From assembly GCF_004310345.1 (NCBI RefSeq), contig NZ_SISK01000011.1, positions 1 to 64,000 of the forward strand: DNA of 64,000 nt, written 5' to 3'. A program made the position numbers and the translations under genes. Under the pieces are notes generated by a model. That model had not been told where the DNA came from. It did no database searches and saw only the letters and a program-made list of their open reading frames with translations. This DNA is from Paracoccus subflavus (lineage in GTDB: Bacteria; Pseudomonadota; Alphaproteobacteria; Rhodobacterales; Rhodobacteraceae). Positions within the stretch are counted from its first letter, which is position 1. Every line of letters begins with the position of its first letter. Of the stretch, positions 26,007 to 33,895 are shown piece by piece.

Positions 26007-26572
26007 GCGCGGCCGAGCATGTAGAATTCGTCGTTGGCCCGGAAATCCCCGGCATTGGCCATCCGGTTCGACATCCCGAAAAAGGCCGCGATGGCGCCGA
26101 TGTCCCAGATGTCGTCGGCGTCGAACCCAGCATCGTACAGCGCCCGATGATCGGACTCGTCGATCCGATAGGCCGCAAGCGTCACCTTTTCGGCATAGGC
26201 CAGCATCGCGCGTTGCCGGTCGGACAGATCCGCCTTGCGCCAGTTGACCGCGATCTGGTCGGCGATCATCGGGTTCTTGGCCCGGATGCGCAGGATCGCC
26301 CCATGGGCCACCACGCAGTACTGGCAGTTGTTGAGAGCACTGACCGCGACCACGATCATCTCGCGTTCAGCCTTGGTCAGGCCGGTCTCCTTGTCCATCA
26401 GGGCCTGATGATAGGCAAAAAAAGCGCGGAATTCGTTGGGCCGATGCGCCAGGGCCAGAAAGACATTGGGTACGAAGCCCGATTTTTCGGCCACGGCGGC
26501 GATGGCGTCACGCATGTCGTCGGGAAGGCTGTCCAGGTCGGGGACAGGAAAGCGGCTGATGGGATGGGTCAT
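26003..26572 (-). CDS. AhpD-like peroxidase-related protein
   Basis: A 189-residue protein of the carboxymuconolactone-decarboxylase/AhpD superfamily, uncharacterised-peroxidase-related subgroup. The redox motif NCQYCVVAH gives Cys83, Cys86 and His90, as in AhpD thiol peroxidases, and the C-terminal half matches the family (ADDIWDIGAIAAFFGMSNR). It likely reduces a peroxide or hydroperoxide; the electron donor is unknown. Operon with the DMT transporter. Confidence 0.87.
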   Translation of the reverse strand: MTHPISRFPVPDLDSLPDDMRDAIAAVAEKSGFVPNVFLALAHRPNEFRAFFAYHQALMDKETGLTKAEREMIVVAVSALNNCQYCVVAHGAILRIRAKNPMIADQIAVNWRKADLSDRQRAMLAYAEKVTLAAYRIDESDHRALYDAGFDADDIWDIGAIAAFFGMSNRMANAGDFRANDEFYMLGRA

Positions 26573-26635
26573 AGGATTCCTTTTGCCCGATGGATCAGCG
26601 TCAGACTGGCCTGCGGCGTGCAGACTGTGAAGGGG

Positions 26636-27487
26636 TCAGGCGTCGCGCAGTGCCGCAACGGCAGCCTGTACCTTGGTCGAGCGGTGCAGATCGACATGCG
26701 TAACCAGCCACAGGCGCGAATCCCATTCGGGCAGGGACATCACCTCGACCAACCCCCTGGCCCGCGACAGCGGCAGGGGACCGATGGCAAGACCTGCCCG
26801 GATGACGGCCTCGCGCGCGGCGTCGTCATTGGCGGTCAGAACGATCTGCCGGGGGTCGATCCGGTCGCGCAGCCAGACCATCAAGGGCGCGTTGCGCGCC
26901 TGCGGACCCAACACGGCCAGCGGATGCCCGGCAAGGTCCGTCACGACGCCATGCGCGGCGACATAGTCGGGCGCGGCATACAGGGGATGGCGCATCCTGC
27001 CCATGGGGCGGACGATATAGTCCGGCTCGGTCGGCTGGCTGCCCGCGCGGATCGCCACATGCGCCTCGCCAGCGTCCAGGCGGAACAGGCGCACGTCGGT
27101 TTCGTAACGGACTCGCAGCCCCGGATGCCGCCGCATCAGGCGAACCAGGCGCGGCAGGACCACATCGCCCAGATCGGGCAGCGAGGTGACGACCAGCTCG
27201 CCCTCGATCCGGTCGCCGCTGCCGGCGATCTGCGCGGCAAGCTGGGCAAAGCGTTCGTCGGCGTCGCCCGCGACCTTCAGCAGGGCCTGCCCGGCGTCCG
27301 TCAGGGCATAGCCGCGGGGATGGCGCTGGAACAGCTTGGCGCCCAGCCGCGCCTCGAGCCCGTCGATGCGGCGGATCACCGTGGCATGATGAACCCCCAA
27401 CGCCGCCGCAGCGCCGCTGACAGTTCCGGTGCGCGCCACGGCCAAGGCGGTGCGCAGATCGTCCCAACTGTCGATACTCATGTGCAT
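26636..27487 (-). CDS. LysR-family transcriptional regulator
   Basis: A 283-residue LysR-type regulator: N-terminal winged helix-turn-helix (about 5-62, GAAAALGVHHATVIRRIDGLE) and a periplasmic-binding-like effector domain. It is divergent from azoR across a 92-bp gap, the usual layout when such a regulator controls its neighbour and itself. Met3 is an equally plausible start. The effector is unknown. Confidence 0.9.
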   Translation of the reverse strand: MHMSIDSWDDLRTALAVARTGTVSGAAAALGVHHATVIRRIDGLEARLGAKLFQRHPRGYALTDAGQALLKVAGDADERFAQLAAQIAGSGDRIEGELVVTSLPDLGDVVLPRLVRLMRRHPGLRVRYETDVRLFRLDAGEAHVAIRAGSQPTEPDYIVRPMGRMRHPLYAAPDYVAAHGVVTDLAGHPLAVLGPQARNAPLMVWLRDRIDPRQIVLTANDDAAREAVIRAGLAIGPLPLSRARGLVEVMSLPEWDSRLWLVTHVDLHRSTKVQAAVAALRDA

Positions 27488-27579
27488 CTCCGCACAGACC
27501 TTGCGCGTTTATCGCCATTCCGTTCGTTCAAGCCCAGCCCTAAATCATCCGCAACGCATCAAACCAAGACGGATCCGAC

Positions 27580-28167
27580 ATGAAAATTCTGCATATCGAC
27601 AGCGCCATCACCGGCGAAGCCTCGGTGTCGCGCAAGCTGACTGCCGACATCGTGGCCAAGCTGACCGCAGCCAACCCCCAGGCGACCGTGACCCATCGCG
27701 ACCTGAACGACGGCGTGCCAGCCATCGACAGCAACTGGTTCTCCGCCGTGCGCATGACGCCGGAAAACCCCACGCCCGACCAGCAGCGCCTGATCGACAT
27801 GTCGGATGCCTATCTGTCCGAGGTTCAGGCGGCGGACGTTCTGGTGATCGGCCTGCCGGTCTATAATTTCAACCTGCCTGCGCAACTCAAGAACTGGCTG
27901 GACCAGATCGCGCGGGCCGGAAAATCCTTCCGTTATACCGAGGCCGGGCCCGAGGGCCTGCTGACGAACAAGCGCGCCATCATCGCCTATAGTGCCGCGG
28001 GCACCCCCATAGGGTCGGACTTCGATCACGCTTCGGGCTATCTGCGCTTCATGCTGGGATTCCTTGGCATCACCGATGTTGAATTCGTGGCTGCTGATCG
28101 CCTGGCGATGGACCGCGAGGCCGGGTTGGCCCGCGCGCAGGCAGCCCTGGACGATCTGGCGGCCTGA
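27580..28167 (+). CDS. azoR: FMN-dependent NADH:azo/quinone oxidoreductase
   Basis: AzoR-type flavodoxin-fold enzyme that reduces quinones and azo dyes with NADH, often as a defence against electrophiles. The 195-residue length is typical. FMN-binding landmarks are HIDSAITGEASVSRKL (5-20) and VIGLPVYNFNLPAQLKNWLD (about 88-107). Control by the divergent LysR regulator is inferred from position. A terminator follows at once. Confidence 0.92.
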   Translation: MKILHIDSAITGEASVSRKLTADIVAKLTAANPQATVTHRDLNDGVPAIDSNWFSAVRMTPENPTPDQQRLIDMSDAYLSEVQAADVLVIGLPVYNFNLPAQLKNWLDQIARAGKSFRYTEAGPEGLLTNKRAIIAYSAAGTPIGSDFDHASGYLRFMLGFLGITDVEFVAADRLAMDREAGLARAQAALDDLAA

Positions 28168-28189
28168 CCTGCTGTTTTGACGGGCATTG

Positions 28190-28218
28190 CGGCCTGCGTT
28201 GACTCGCAGGCCGTTTTT
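28190..28218 (+). terminator. Intrinsic terminator of azoR
   Basis: Stem CGGCCTGCG (28190-28198)/CGCAGGCCG (28205-28213), 6-nt loop TTGACT, then TTTTT. The loop itself is a consensus -35 hexamer (see the ffh promoter). Confidence 0.8.
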
Positions 28219-28227
28219 GCGTATCAG
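28199..28227 (+). promoter_or_regulatory. Promoter of ffh, nested in the azoR terminator
   Basis: TTGACT (28199-28204) and TATCAG (28222-28227) are exactly 17 bp apart. The -35 box is the loop of the azoR terminator and the T-tract lies in the spacer. The predicted transcript (start near 28234) opens with a perfect 8-bp hairpin CCGGAAGG/CCTTCCGG (28239-28259). Confidence 0.5.
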
Positions 28228-28343
28228 CCTCTGGATTCCCGGAAGGATTGACCTTCCGGTCCCTTCCTTGCGTGGGGATCGCCCTCCGTCAGCGCGTTGC
28301 GCCCACGGGGGCTGCAGTGTTTTGGACCCAAGGAGGCCCGGCG

Positions 28344-29837
28344 ATGTTCGAGAACCTTTCCGACCGTTTGGGCGGCGTCTTCGACCGGCTGACCAAGCAG
28401 GGCGCCCTGACCGAGGATGACGTGACCGCCGCCATGCGCGAGGTCCGCGTGGCCCTGTTGGAGGCTGACGTCTCGCTGCCGGTGGCACGCAACTTCGTCA
28501 AGGCGGTCACCTCCAAGGCCACTGGGTCTGCCGTCACCAAGTCGATCACCCCGGGCCAGCAGGTCGTCAAGATCGTTCATGATGAACTGATCAAGACCCT
28601 GCAGGGCGACGACGCGCCCGACGCCCTGCGCATCGACAACCCGCCCGCGCCGATCCTGATGGTCGGCCTGCAAGGGTCCGGCAAGACCACCACCACCGCG
28701 AAGCTGGCCCTGCGCCTGAAGGATCGCGAAAAGAAGCGCGTGCTGATGGCGTCACTGGACACCAACCGCCCCGCCGCGATGGAGCAGTTGGCGATCCTGG
28801 GCACCCAGATCGGCGTCGACACCCTGCCCATCGTGCCGGGCCAGACCGCCCCGCAGATCGCACAGCGCGCCAAGCAGCAGGCGTCGCTTGGCGGCTATGA
28901 CGTGGTGATGCTGGACACCGCCGGCCGCCTGCACATCGACCAGCAGTTGATGGACGAGGTCCTGGCCGTCCGCGACATCGCCCAGCCGCGTGAAACCCTG
29001 CTGGTGGTCGATGGCCTGACCGGCCAGGACGCGGTGAACGTCGCCACCGAATTCGACGGCAAGGTCGGGATTTCCGGCGTCGTGCTGACCCGGATGGACG
29101 GCGACGGGCGCGGCGGCGCGGCGCTGTCGATGCGCGCCATCACCGGCAAGCCGATCCGGTTCGTGGGTCTTGGCGAAAAGATGGATGCGCTGGAAACCTT
29201 TGACGCGCAGCGCGTCGCGGGCCGCATCCTGGGCATGGGCGACATCGTGGCCCTGGTCGAAAAGGCCCAGCAGGTGCTGGAGGTCGAGCAGGCCGAACGC
29301 ATGATGAAGCGGTTCCAGAAGGGGCTGTTCAATATGAACGACCTGAAAGGCCAACTGGAACAGATGCAGAAGATGGGCGGGATGCAGTCCATCATGGGCA
29401 TGATGCCCGGCATGCAGAAAATGGCCAAGCAGGCCGAGGCCGCCGGCATGGACGACAAGGCCATCTCCCGCCAGATTGCGCTGATCAATTCGATGACCAA
29501 AAAGGAACGCGCCAATCCCGACATGCTGCAAGCCAGCCGCAAGAAACGGATCGCAGCCGGCGCAGGCATGGATGTGGCCGAACTGAACCGCCTGCTTAAG
29601 ATGCAAAAGCAGATGGCCGACACGATGAAGAAGCTGGGCAAGATGGGCAAGGGCGGGATGCTGAAACAGGCCATGCGCGCCATGACCGGCAAGGGCGGCG
29701 GGTTGCCCGACATGGAAAACTTCGATCCGGCAAAGATGGCCGAGGCGCAGAAGATGCTGCAGGATCCGCGCGGCCTGGGGGGTCAGTTGGGCAAGGCCGG
29801 GCTGCCGGGCGGCCTGTCGGGCATGTTCAAGAAATAG
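28344..29837 (+). CDS. ffh: Signal recognition particle protein Ffh
   Basis: Ffh binds 4.5S RNA and nascent membrane-protein signal sequences and docks at FtsY in a GTP-dependent cycle. The 497-residue protein has the N domain (1-~90), the GTPase G domain with GLQGSGKTTT (about 107-116), DTAGR and the TRMDGD segment, and a Met-rich M domain (about 300-497) containing MKKLGKMGKGGMLKQAMRAM. The ATG at 28344 follows AGGAGG; a longer frame from 28248 adds a non-conserved tail. First gene of the run to rplS. Confidence 0.97.
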   Translation: MFENLSDRLGGVFDRLTKQGALTEDDVTAAMREVRVALLEADVSLPVARNFVKAVTSKATGSAVTKSITPGQQVVKIVHDELIKTLQGDDAPDALRIDNPPAPILMVGLQGSGKTTTTAKLALRLKDREKKRVLMASLDTNRPAAMEQLAILGTQIGVDTLPIVPGQTAPQIAQRAKQQASLGGYDVVMLDTAGRLHIDQQLMDEVLAVRDIAQPRETLLVVDGLTGQDAVNVATEFDGKVGISGVVLTRMDGDGRGGAALSMRAITGKPIRFVGLGEKMDALETFDAQRVAGRILGMGDIVALVEKAQQVLEVEQAERMMKRFQKGLFNMNDLKGQLEQMQKMGGMQSIMGMMPGMQKMAKQAEAAGMDDKAISRQIALINSMTKKERANPDMLQASRKKRIAAGAGMDVAELNRLLKMQKQMADTMKKLGKMGKGGMLKQAMRAMTGKGGGLPDMENFDPAKMAEAQKMLQDPRGLGGQLGKAGLPGGLSGMFKK

Positions 29838-29841
29838 GCCG

Positions 29842-30372
29842 ATGGTCACCCTGTCCGATACCCCTGTCCTGACCACCGAACGCCTGGTCCTGCGCGCGCC
29901 GCAGGCAGGCGACTGGCCCGCCTGGCGCGATTTTGCGGCATCCGGACGGTCGCGGCACATCCTTGACGGACGCACGGATGCGGGCTTTGCCTGGCGGGTG
30001 TTCGGGCACGCGGTGGGCCACTGGGTGCTGCGGGGATACGGCATGTTCGTCCTGACCCTGCGGGACGGCAACAGGCCCATCGGCATGGCCGGACCCTGGT
30101 TCCCCGAAGGCTGGCCGGAACACGAACTCGGCTGGACGATCTGGACATCCGAGGCCGAAGGCCGGGGCTATGCGTCCGAGGCGGCACGGGCCACGCTGGA
30201 TTTTGCCCGCGCAGCTTTGGGCTGGGTCGAGGTCGTCAGCTATATCGACCCCGACAACCTGCGGTCCATCGCCTTGGCGGAACGCCTCGGCGCCCGGCGT
30301 GACGCGGGCGCCGCCGTCCCCTGTCCCGACGAGCCCTGCCTTGTCTATCGCCATCCCAGAGAGGCCCGCTGA
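29842..30372 (+). CDS. GNAT-family N-acetyltransferase (RimJ/RimL type)
   Basis: A 176-residue acetyltransferase of the RimJ/RimL-like GNAT group: [17 protein letters not shown] at the start, then the acetyl-CoA segment [16 protein letters not shown] and [17 protein letters not shown] near the end. Substrate unknown. It starts four bases after ffh and its stop shares a base with the next ATG. Confidence 0.87.
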   Translation: MVTLSDTPVLTTERLVLRAPQAGDWPAWRDFAASGRSRHILDGRTDAGFAWRVFGHAVGHWVLRGYGMFVLTLRDGNRPIGMAGPWFPEGWPEHELGWTIWTSEAEGRGYASEAARATLDFARAALGWVEVVSYIDPDNLRSIALAERLGARRDAGAAVPCPDEPCLVYRHPREAR

Positions 30373-30665
30373 TGGACACCGCGACCCGCGCCGCAGACCT
30401 GCTGAGGGAACATCGCGCCAGCATCGACCGGCTGGACGCGATCCTGGTCTATACGCTGGCCGAACGATTCAAGCACACCCAATCCGTCGGTCGTCTCAAG
30501 GCGGAACACGACCTTCCGCCGTCCGATCCCGCCCGCGAAGCGCAGCAGATCGAGCGGCTGGAACGCCTCGCGCGCGAGGCCGATCTCGACCCGGAATTCG
30601 CGCGCAAATTCCTGACCTTCGTGATCGCCGAAGTGATCCGGCACCACGAAACCTTCCAATCCTAG
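30372..30665 (+). CDS. Chorismate mutase, AroQ class
   Basis: A 97-residue all-helical protein of the AroQ fold, which converts chorismate to prephenate for Phe/Tyr synthesis. The N-terminal helix [19 protein letters not shown] and [21 protein letters not shown] carry the residues expected for the active site (Arg15, Arg55-region, Lys46-region by family analogy). It overlaps the GNAT gene by one base. It could also belong to the non-biosynthetic AroQ-like group. Confidence 0.85.
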   Translation: MDTATRAADLLREHRASIDRLDAILVYTLAERFKHTQSVGRLKAEHDLPPSDPAREAQQIERLERLAREADLDPEFARKFLTFVIAEVIRHHETFQS

Positions 30666-30706
30666 GGGGCCTTGCCCCGCATTCGCCATTCATAAGGAGA
30701 AAACCA

Positions 30707-31063
30707 ATGGCAACGAAAATCCGTCTGGCCCGTGGCGGCAGCAAGAAGCGCCCGCATTACGCCATCGTTGTGTCCGATTCGCGTATGCCGCGCGACGGTC
30801 GCTTTCTGGAAAAGCTGGGCACCTACAACCCGCTGCTGGCCAAGGACAGCGAGGATCGCATCAAGCTGGACCTGGACCGCGCCAAGCACTGGCTGGACCA
30901 GGGCGCCCAGCCGACCGACCGCGTGTCCCGCTTCCTGGAAGCTGCCGGCGTTCGCGAAAAGGCCGCCCGCGCCAACATGAAGAAGGCCGAGCCGGGCAAG
31001 AAGGCCAAGCAGCGCGCGACCGAGAAGGCCGCGAAAGCCGCTGCCCCCGCCGAGGCCGAGTAA
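30707..31063 (+). CDS. rpsP: 30S ribosomal protein S16
   Basis: A 118-residue S16. The conserved core ([19 protein letters not shown] to about residue 80) is followed by an Ala/Lys-rich tail typical of alphaproteobacteria. AAGGAG precedes the ATG. It heads the rpsP-rimM-trmD-rplS operon, but a terminator-like hairpin separates it from rimM, which would give excess S16 message. Confidence 0.97.
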   Translation: MATKIRLARGGSKKRPHYAIVVSDSRMPRDGRFLEKLGTYNPLLAKDSEDRIKLDLDRAKHWLDQGAQPTDRVSRFLEAAGVREKAARANMKKAEPGKKAKQRATEKAAKAAAPAEAE

Positions 31064-31071
31064 TCCGACCG

Positions 31072-31094
31072 GGCGGGGGCTGCCCCGCCTTTTT
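31072..31094 (+). terminator. Attenuator-like terminator between rpsP and rimM
   Basis: Stem GGCGGGG (31072-31078)/CCCCGCC (31083-31089), loop GCTG, then TTTTTC, eight bases after the rpsP stop. Partial readthrough would lower rimM-trmD-rplS relative to rpsP. Confidence 0.7.
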
Positions 31095-31109
31095 CACACC
31101 GGGGTTGGC

Positions 31110-31610
31110 ATGACAGTGGACCGCATCTGCGTGGGCGCGATCGCCGGGGCCTTCGGGGTCCGGGGCGAGGTGCGGCTGAAAAGCTTCTGCTCTGATCCTG
31201 CCGACATCGCCACCTATGGCCCCCTGACGACCGAGGACGGCAAGCGCAGCTTCACGGTGACGCTGACACGCCCCGTCACCGGCGGTCTTGGCGCGCGCCT
31301 GTCGGGCGTGATCACCCGCGAGGATGCGGAAGGCTTGCGCGGCGTCACCCTGTGGGCGCCGCGCGACGCCCTGCCGTTGCTGCCGGACGAAGAGTTCTAT
31401 CATGCCGACCTGATCGGGTTGGAGGTCGTCGATCCCGGCGGCGCGGTCCTGGGCCGGGTTCGCGCGATCTTCGATCATGGCGCGGGCGACATCCTGGAGG
31501 TCGTGGGCGGCAAGGACGTCCTGCTGCTGCCCTTTACCCGCGCCGTCGTGCCGACCGTGGATCTGGCCGCGCGCCGGATCGTCGCCGATCCCCCGGCCTC
31601 TGATGAGTGA
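31110..31610 (+). CDS. rimM: Ribosome maturation factor RimM
   Basis: RimM helps assemble the 30S head, acting with S19. The 166-residue protein has the N-terminal RimM barrel ([19 protein letters not shown], 8-26) and the C-terminal PRC-barrel ([15 protein letters not shown], about 93-107; [17 protein letters not shown]). Length is normal. Its stop overlaps the first ATG of trmD. Confidence 0.95.
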   Translation: MTVDRICVGAIAGAFGVRGEVRLKSFCSDPADIATYGPLTTEDGKRSFTVTLTRPVTGGLGARLSGVITREDAEGLRGVTLWAPRDALPLLPDEEFYHADLIGLEVVDPGGAVLGRVRAIFDHGAGDILEVVGGKDVLLLPFTRAVVPTVDLAARRIVADPPASDE

Positions 31611-32490
31611 CCCGCCCAAATCCCCCCCCTCGAAGTCTCACGGCCGCCTGTCCATCAGCGCCAGCCTGCGCCCGCGCGAGCTGATGGCCGAGCCGCAGGT
31701 GCAGGGCGCATGGACCGCCAGCATCGTCACCCTGTTCCCCGAGGCCTTTCCCGGCATCCTGGGCCTGTCGCTGACCGGCAAGGCGCTGGCGCAGGGCCTG
31801 TGGAACCTGCGCACCGTCCCGCTGCGCGACTTCGGCACGGGCAAGCACCGCAATGTCGATGACACCCCGGCAGGCGGCGGCGCGGGCATGGTGATCCGCG
31901 CAGACGTAATGGATGCGGCCCTGCGCGAGGCGCGGCAGGGTCCGGCCCGCCCGGTGATCTACATGTCCCCGCGCGGTGCGCCGCTGACCCAGGCCCGCGC
32001 GCGCGATCTGGCGCAGGGCAACGGCGTCACCCTGATCTGCGGCCGGTTCGAGGGGGTGGACCAGCGGGTCCTGGATGCGCATGCCGTCGAGGAGATCAGC
32101 ATCGGCGACTATGTCCTGACCGGAGGAGAGATCGCAGCCCAGGTCTTGATCGACGCGACGGTTCGCCTTATACCGCGCGTGCTGGGGAATCACGACTCTC
32201 TGGCCGAGGAATCCTTTTCCATCGGCAACAGGGGGCTTCTGGAAGCCCCCCAGTTCACGAAGCCCGCCCAATGGGAAGGCCGCGAGATACCGGAGGTTCT
32301 GCTGTCCGGCAATCACGCGGCCATTCGTCATTGGCGCGTCAGTGAGGCCGAGAGGCTGACCAAGCAACGCCGCCCCGACCTGTGGCGGGCATACCAGGAC
32401 GGTATGGACCCGGCAAAGGACCGACAGCTCTCGGGCGCATCAGACCAATCGCGGGACCGCCGCGAGCATGACAAGGAACCCAGGCGATGA
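31603..32490 (+). CDS. trmD: tRNA m1G37 methyltransferase
   Basis: TrmD methylates G37 of tRNAs with a trefoil-knot SAM fold, preventing frameshifts. The 295-residue product contains [17 protein letters not shown] (about 38-54), [25 protein letters not shown] and [11 protein letters not shown]. About 35 residues before the core and a charged C-terminal tail make it longer than the usual 240-255. The ATG at 31603 overlaps the rimM stop; ATG 31684 would give a conventional N-terminus and is a serious alternative. Its stop overlaps rplS. Confidence 0.94.
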   Translation: MSDPPKSPPSKSHGRLSISASLRPRELMAEPQVQGAWTASIVTLFPEAFPGILGLSLTGKALAQGLWNLRTVPLRDFGTGKHRNVDDTPAGGGAGMVIRADVMDAALREARQGPARPVIYMSPRGAPLTQARARDLAQGNGVTLICGRFEGVDQRVLDAHAVEEISIGDYVLTGGEIAAQVLIDATVRLIPRVLGNHDSLAEESFSIGNRGLLEAPQFTKPAQWEGREIPEVLLSGNHAAIRHWRVSEAERLTKQRRPDLWRAYQDGMDPAKDRQLSGASDQSRDRREHDKEPRR

Positions 32491-32870
32491 ACCTGATCGC
32501 AGAACTCGAAGCCGAGCAGATTGCCTCGCTCGGCAAGAATATCCCGGATTTCAAGGCCGGCGATACCGTGCGCGTCGGCTACAAAGTGACCGAAGGCACC
32601 CGCACCCGCGTCCAGATGTACGAAGGCGTCTGCATCGCGCGCAAGGGCGGCAGCACCATCAGCGCCAGCTTTACCGTGCGCAAGATCAGCTTTGGCGAAG
32701 GTGTGGAACGCGTATTCCCGCTGTATTCGACCAATATCGATTCGATCGAGGTGGTCCGCCGCGGCAAGGTCCGCCGCGCCAAGCTGTATTACCTGCGCGA
32801 CCGTCGCGGCAAATCGGCCCGGATCGTCGAAAAGACCAATTATCGCCCGCTGTCCGACGCGAAAGCCTGA
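32487..32870 (+). CDS. rplS: 50S ribosomal protein L19
   Basis: L19 lies at the interface of the ribosomal subunits. The 127-residue protein has the expected [19 protein letters not shown] start, [20 protein letters not shown], and [23 protein letters not shown]. An ATGA overlap couples it to trmD. Confidence 0.97.
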   Translation: MNLIAELEAEQIASLGKNIPDFKAGDTVRVGYKVTEGTRTRVQMYEGVCIARKGGSTISASFTVRKISFGEGVERVFPLYSTNIDSIEVVRRGKVRRAKLYYLRDRRGKSARIVEKTNYRPLSDAKA

Positions 32871-32881
32871 GGGTTCATCCG

Positions 32882-33103
32882 ATGAAAAAAGACATCCACC
32901 CCGATTACCACACCATCGAGATCAAGATGACCGATGGCACCACCTACCAGACCCGCTCGACCTGGGGATCCGAAGGCGCCACCATGACGCTGGACATCGA
33001 CCCCACGGTGCATCCGGCCTGGACCGGCGGTTCGGCCAAACTGATGGACACCGGCGGCCGCGTGTCCAAGTTCAAATCGAAATACGCGGGCCTGGGCTTC
33101 TGA
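32882..33103 (+). CDS. rpmE: 50S ribosomal protein L31
   Basis: A 73-residue L31 ([19 protein letters not shown]...). The zinc-binding cysteines of C+ type L31 are absent: no Cys occurs in the protein, so it is the zinc-free type. It starts 11 bases after rplS and a strong terminator follows, marking the end of the transcription unit. Confidence 0.96.
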   Translation: MKKDIHPDYHTIEIKMTDGTTYQTRSTWGSEGATMTLDIDPTVHPAWTGGSAKLMDTGGRVSKFKSKYAGLGF

Positions 33104-33123
33104 AACCCGCCCCCAAAGAAACG

Positions 33124-33151
33124 AACGCCGCCCTGTTCCGGGCGGCGTTTT
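33124..33151 (+). terminator. Terminator after rpmE
   Basis: Perfect 10-bp stem AACGCCGCCC (33124-33133)/GGGCGGCGTT (33140-33149), 6-nt loop, ending in TTTT. It also faces the convergent small gene at 33156. Confidence 0.85.
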
Positions 33152-33155
33152 GATG

Positions 33156-33362
33156 TCAGGCCCGGACCTCTCGGGTGTCGATCATGCGGCATTTCCAGTC
33201 CCGCACGATCTGGCCGGGATGGGTTTGGCTCCATCTGGCGATTGCGGCCTGGCCGTGGATCATGCAGGTCATCAGCCCGGTTTCGGGGGCGTAAAGCAGG
33301 CTTTGGGTTCGGCACTGGTCGGGTGCGGCGGCAAGGCAGGAAACGAATACCAGTTCGATCAT
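33156..33362 (-). CDS. Small cysteine-containing protein, tandem paralog 1
   Basis: A 68-residue protein of unknown function. About half its residues match the neighbour at 33530-33736, including Cys9, Cys17, Cys33 and Cys58 and the segments MIEL.FV, QAxxxRW, THP and WKCR. The four shared cysteines could bind metal or form disulfides. The hydrophobic start (MIELVFVSCLAA) is short for a signal peptide. I chose ATG 33362 because both paralogs begin MIEL there and AGAGGA precedes it. That ribosome site lies within a 10-bp hairpin. Confidence 0.75.
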   Translation of the reverse strand: MIELVFVSCLAAAPDQCRTQSLLYAPETGLMTCMIHGQAAIARWSQTHPGQIVRDWKCRMIDTREVRA

Positions 33363-33366
33363 GACA

Positions 33367-33399
33367 TTATCCTCTGTGCAGCGGGCAATCAGAGGATAA
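33367..33399 (-). promoter_or_regulatory. Hairpin covering the ribosome binding site of the small gene
   Basis: Perfect 10-bp inverted repeat TTATCCTCTG (read from 33399) and CAGAGGATAA (ending 33367) on the minus strand, with a 13-nt loop. The second arm contains the AGAGGA ribosome site, and the ATG follows after TGTC. Folding would block translation, so this may be an RNA switch. Confidence 0.5.
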
Positions 33400-33428
33400 G
33401 GCACCGGCGTGAAACAGGCGTGATTATC

Positions 33429-33455
33429 CGATAAAGGTCTGAATTGACTTTATCG
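33429..33455. repeat. 8-bp inverted repeat upstream of the small gene
   Basis: CGATAAAG (33429-33436) and CTTTATCG (33448-33455) around an 11-bp spacer, in the AT-richer gap between the two paralogs. It could be an operator or an RNA hairpin; no T-tract follows. Confidence 0.45.
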
Positions 33456-33529
33456 CGGCCTGCAGAATGCAAGCGAATCAGGCGCAGTGCCTTTGTCCAG
33501 GGCGTTCCAGGATCGGGCCGTTCCGGCTG

Positions 33530-33736
33530 TCAGGCCGCACGCTCGTCCTTGTCCGCATAGCGGCATTTCCAATGCACGACCTGATCCTTGGGATGCGTCT
33601 CCACCCAGCGGACCAGCTCGGCCTGGCTGGACAACATGCAGTCCTGCAAGCCCGACCGGGCCTCGAAAAGCAGGCTGCGTTCGGTGCATTGGCCGGGATC
33701 GGCAATCAGGCAGGTGACAAAGAGCAGTTCGATCAT
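33530..33736 (-). CDS. Small cysteine-containing protein, tandem paralog 2
   Basis: A 68-residue protein, the same length as paralog 1 with no gaps in the alignment, so the pair arose by tandem duplication. The four shared cysteines fall at the same positions (9, 17, 33, 58). AAAAGGAG precedes the ATG and is not hidden by a hairpin, unlike in paralog 1. The function is unknown; I recall such short proteins in other Rhodobacteraceae but cannot name a domain. Confidence 0.75.
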   Translation of the reverse strand: MIELLFVTCLIADPGQCTERSLLFEARSGLQDCMLSSQAELVRWVETHPKDQVVHWKCRYADKDERAA

Positions 33737-33895
33737 GGGCGCTCCTTTTGCTGGTGCTGCATACACGCAACAACAGCCGGAAAGTTGCGTGACCCCGCCG
33801 CCATGCGTCATCCTGCCGCCCGGCTGATGATCCCGGCAGCGCCCGCCGGCGGCCCAAAGGGTTCGCTTTCCATCGGGGACACGCTATGGCGGGGC

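Noticed and set aside
28219..28343. 4.5S (SRP) RNA gene in the ffh leader
   Set aside because: The hairpin CCGGAAGG/CCTTCCGG looked suggestive, but the conserved SRP domain IV internal-loop sequence and the required length are absent.
33405..33529. Intrinsic terminator at the CGATAAAG/CTTTATCG repeat
   Set aside because: The stem is AT-rich and no T-tract follows on either strand, so it is listed only as an inverted repeat.
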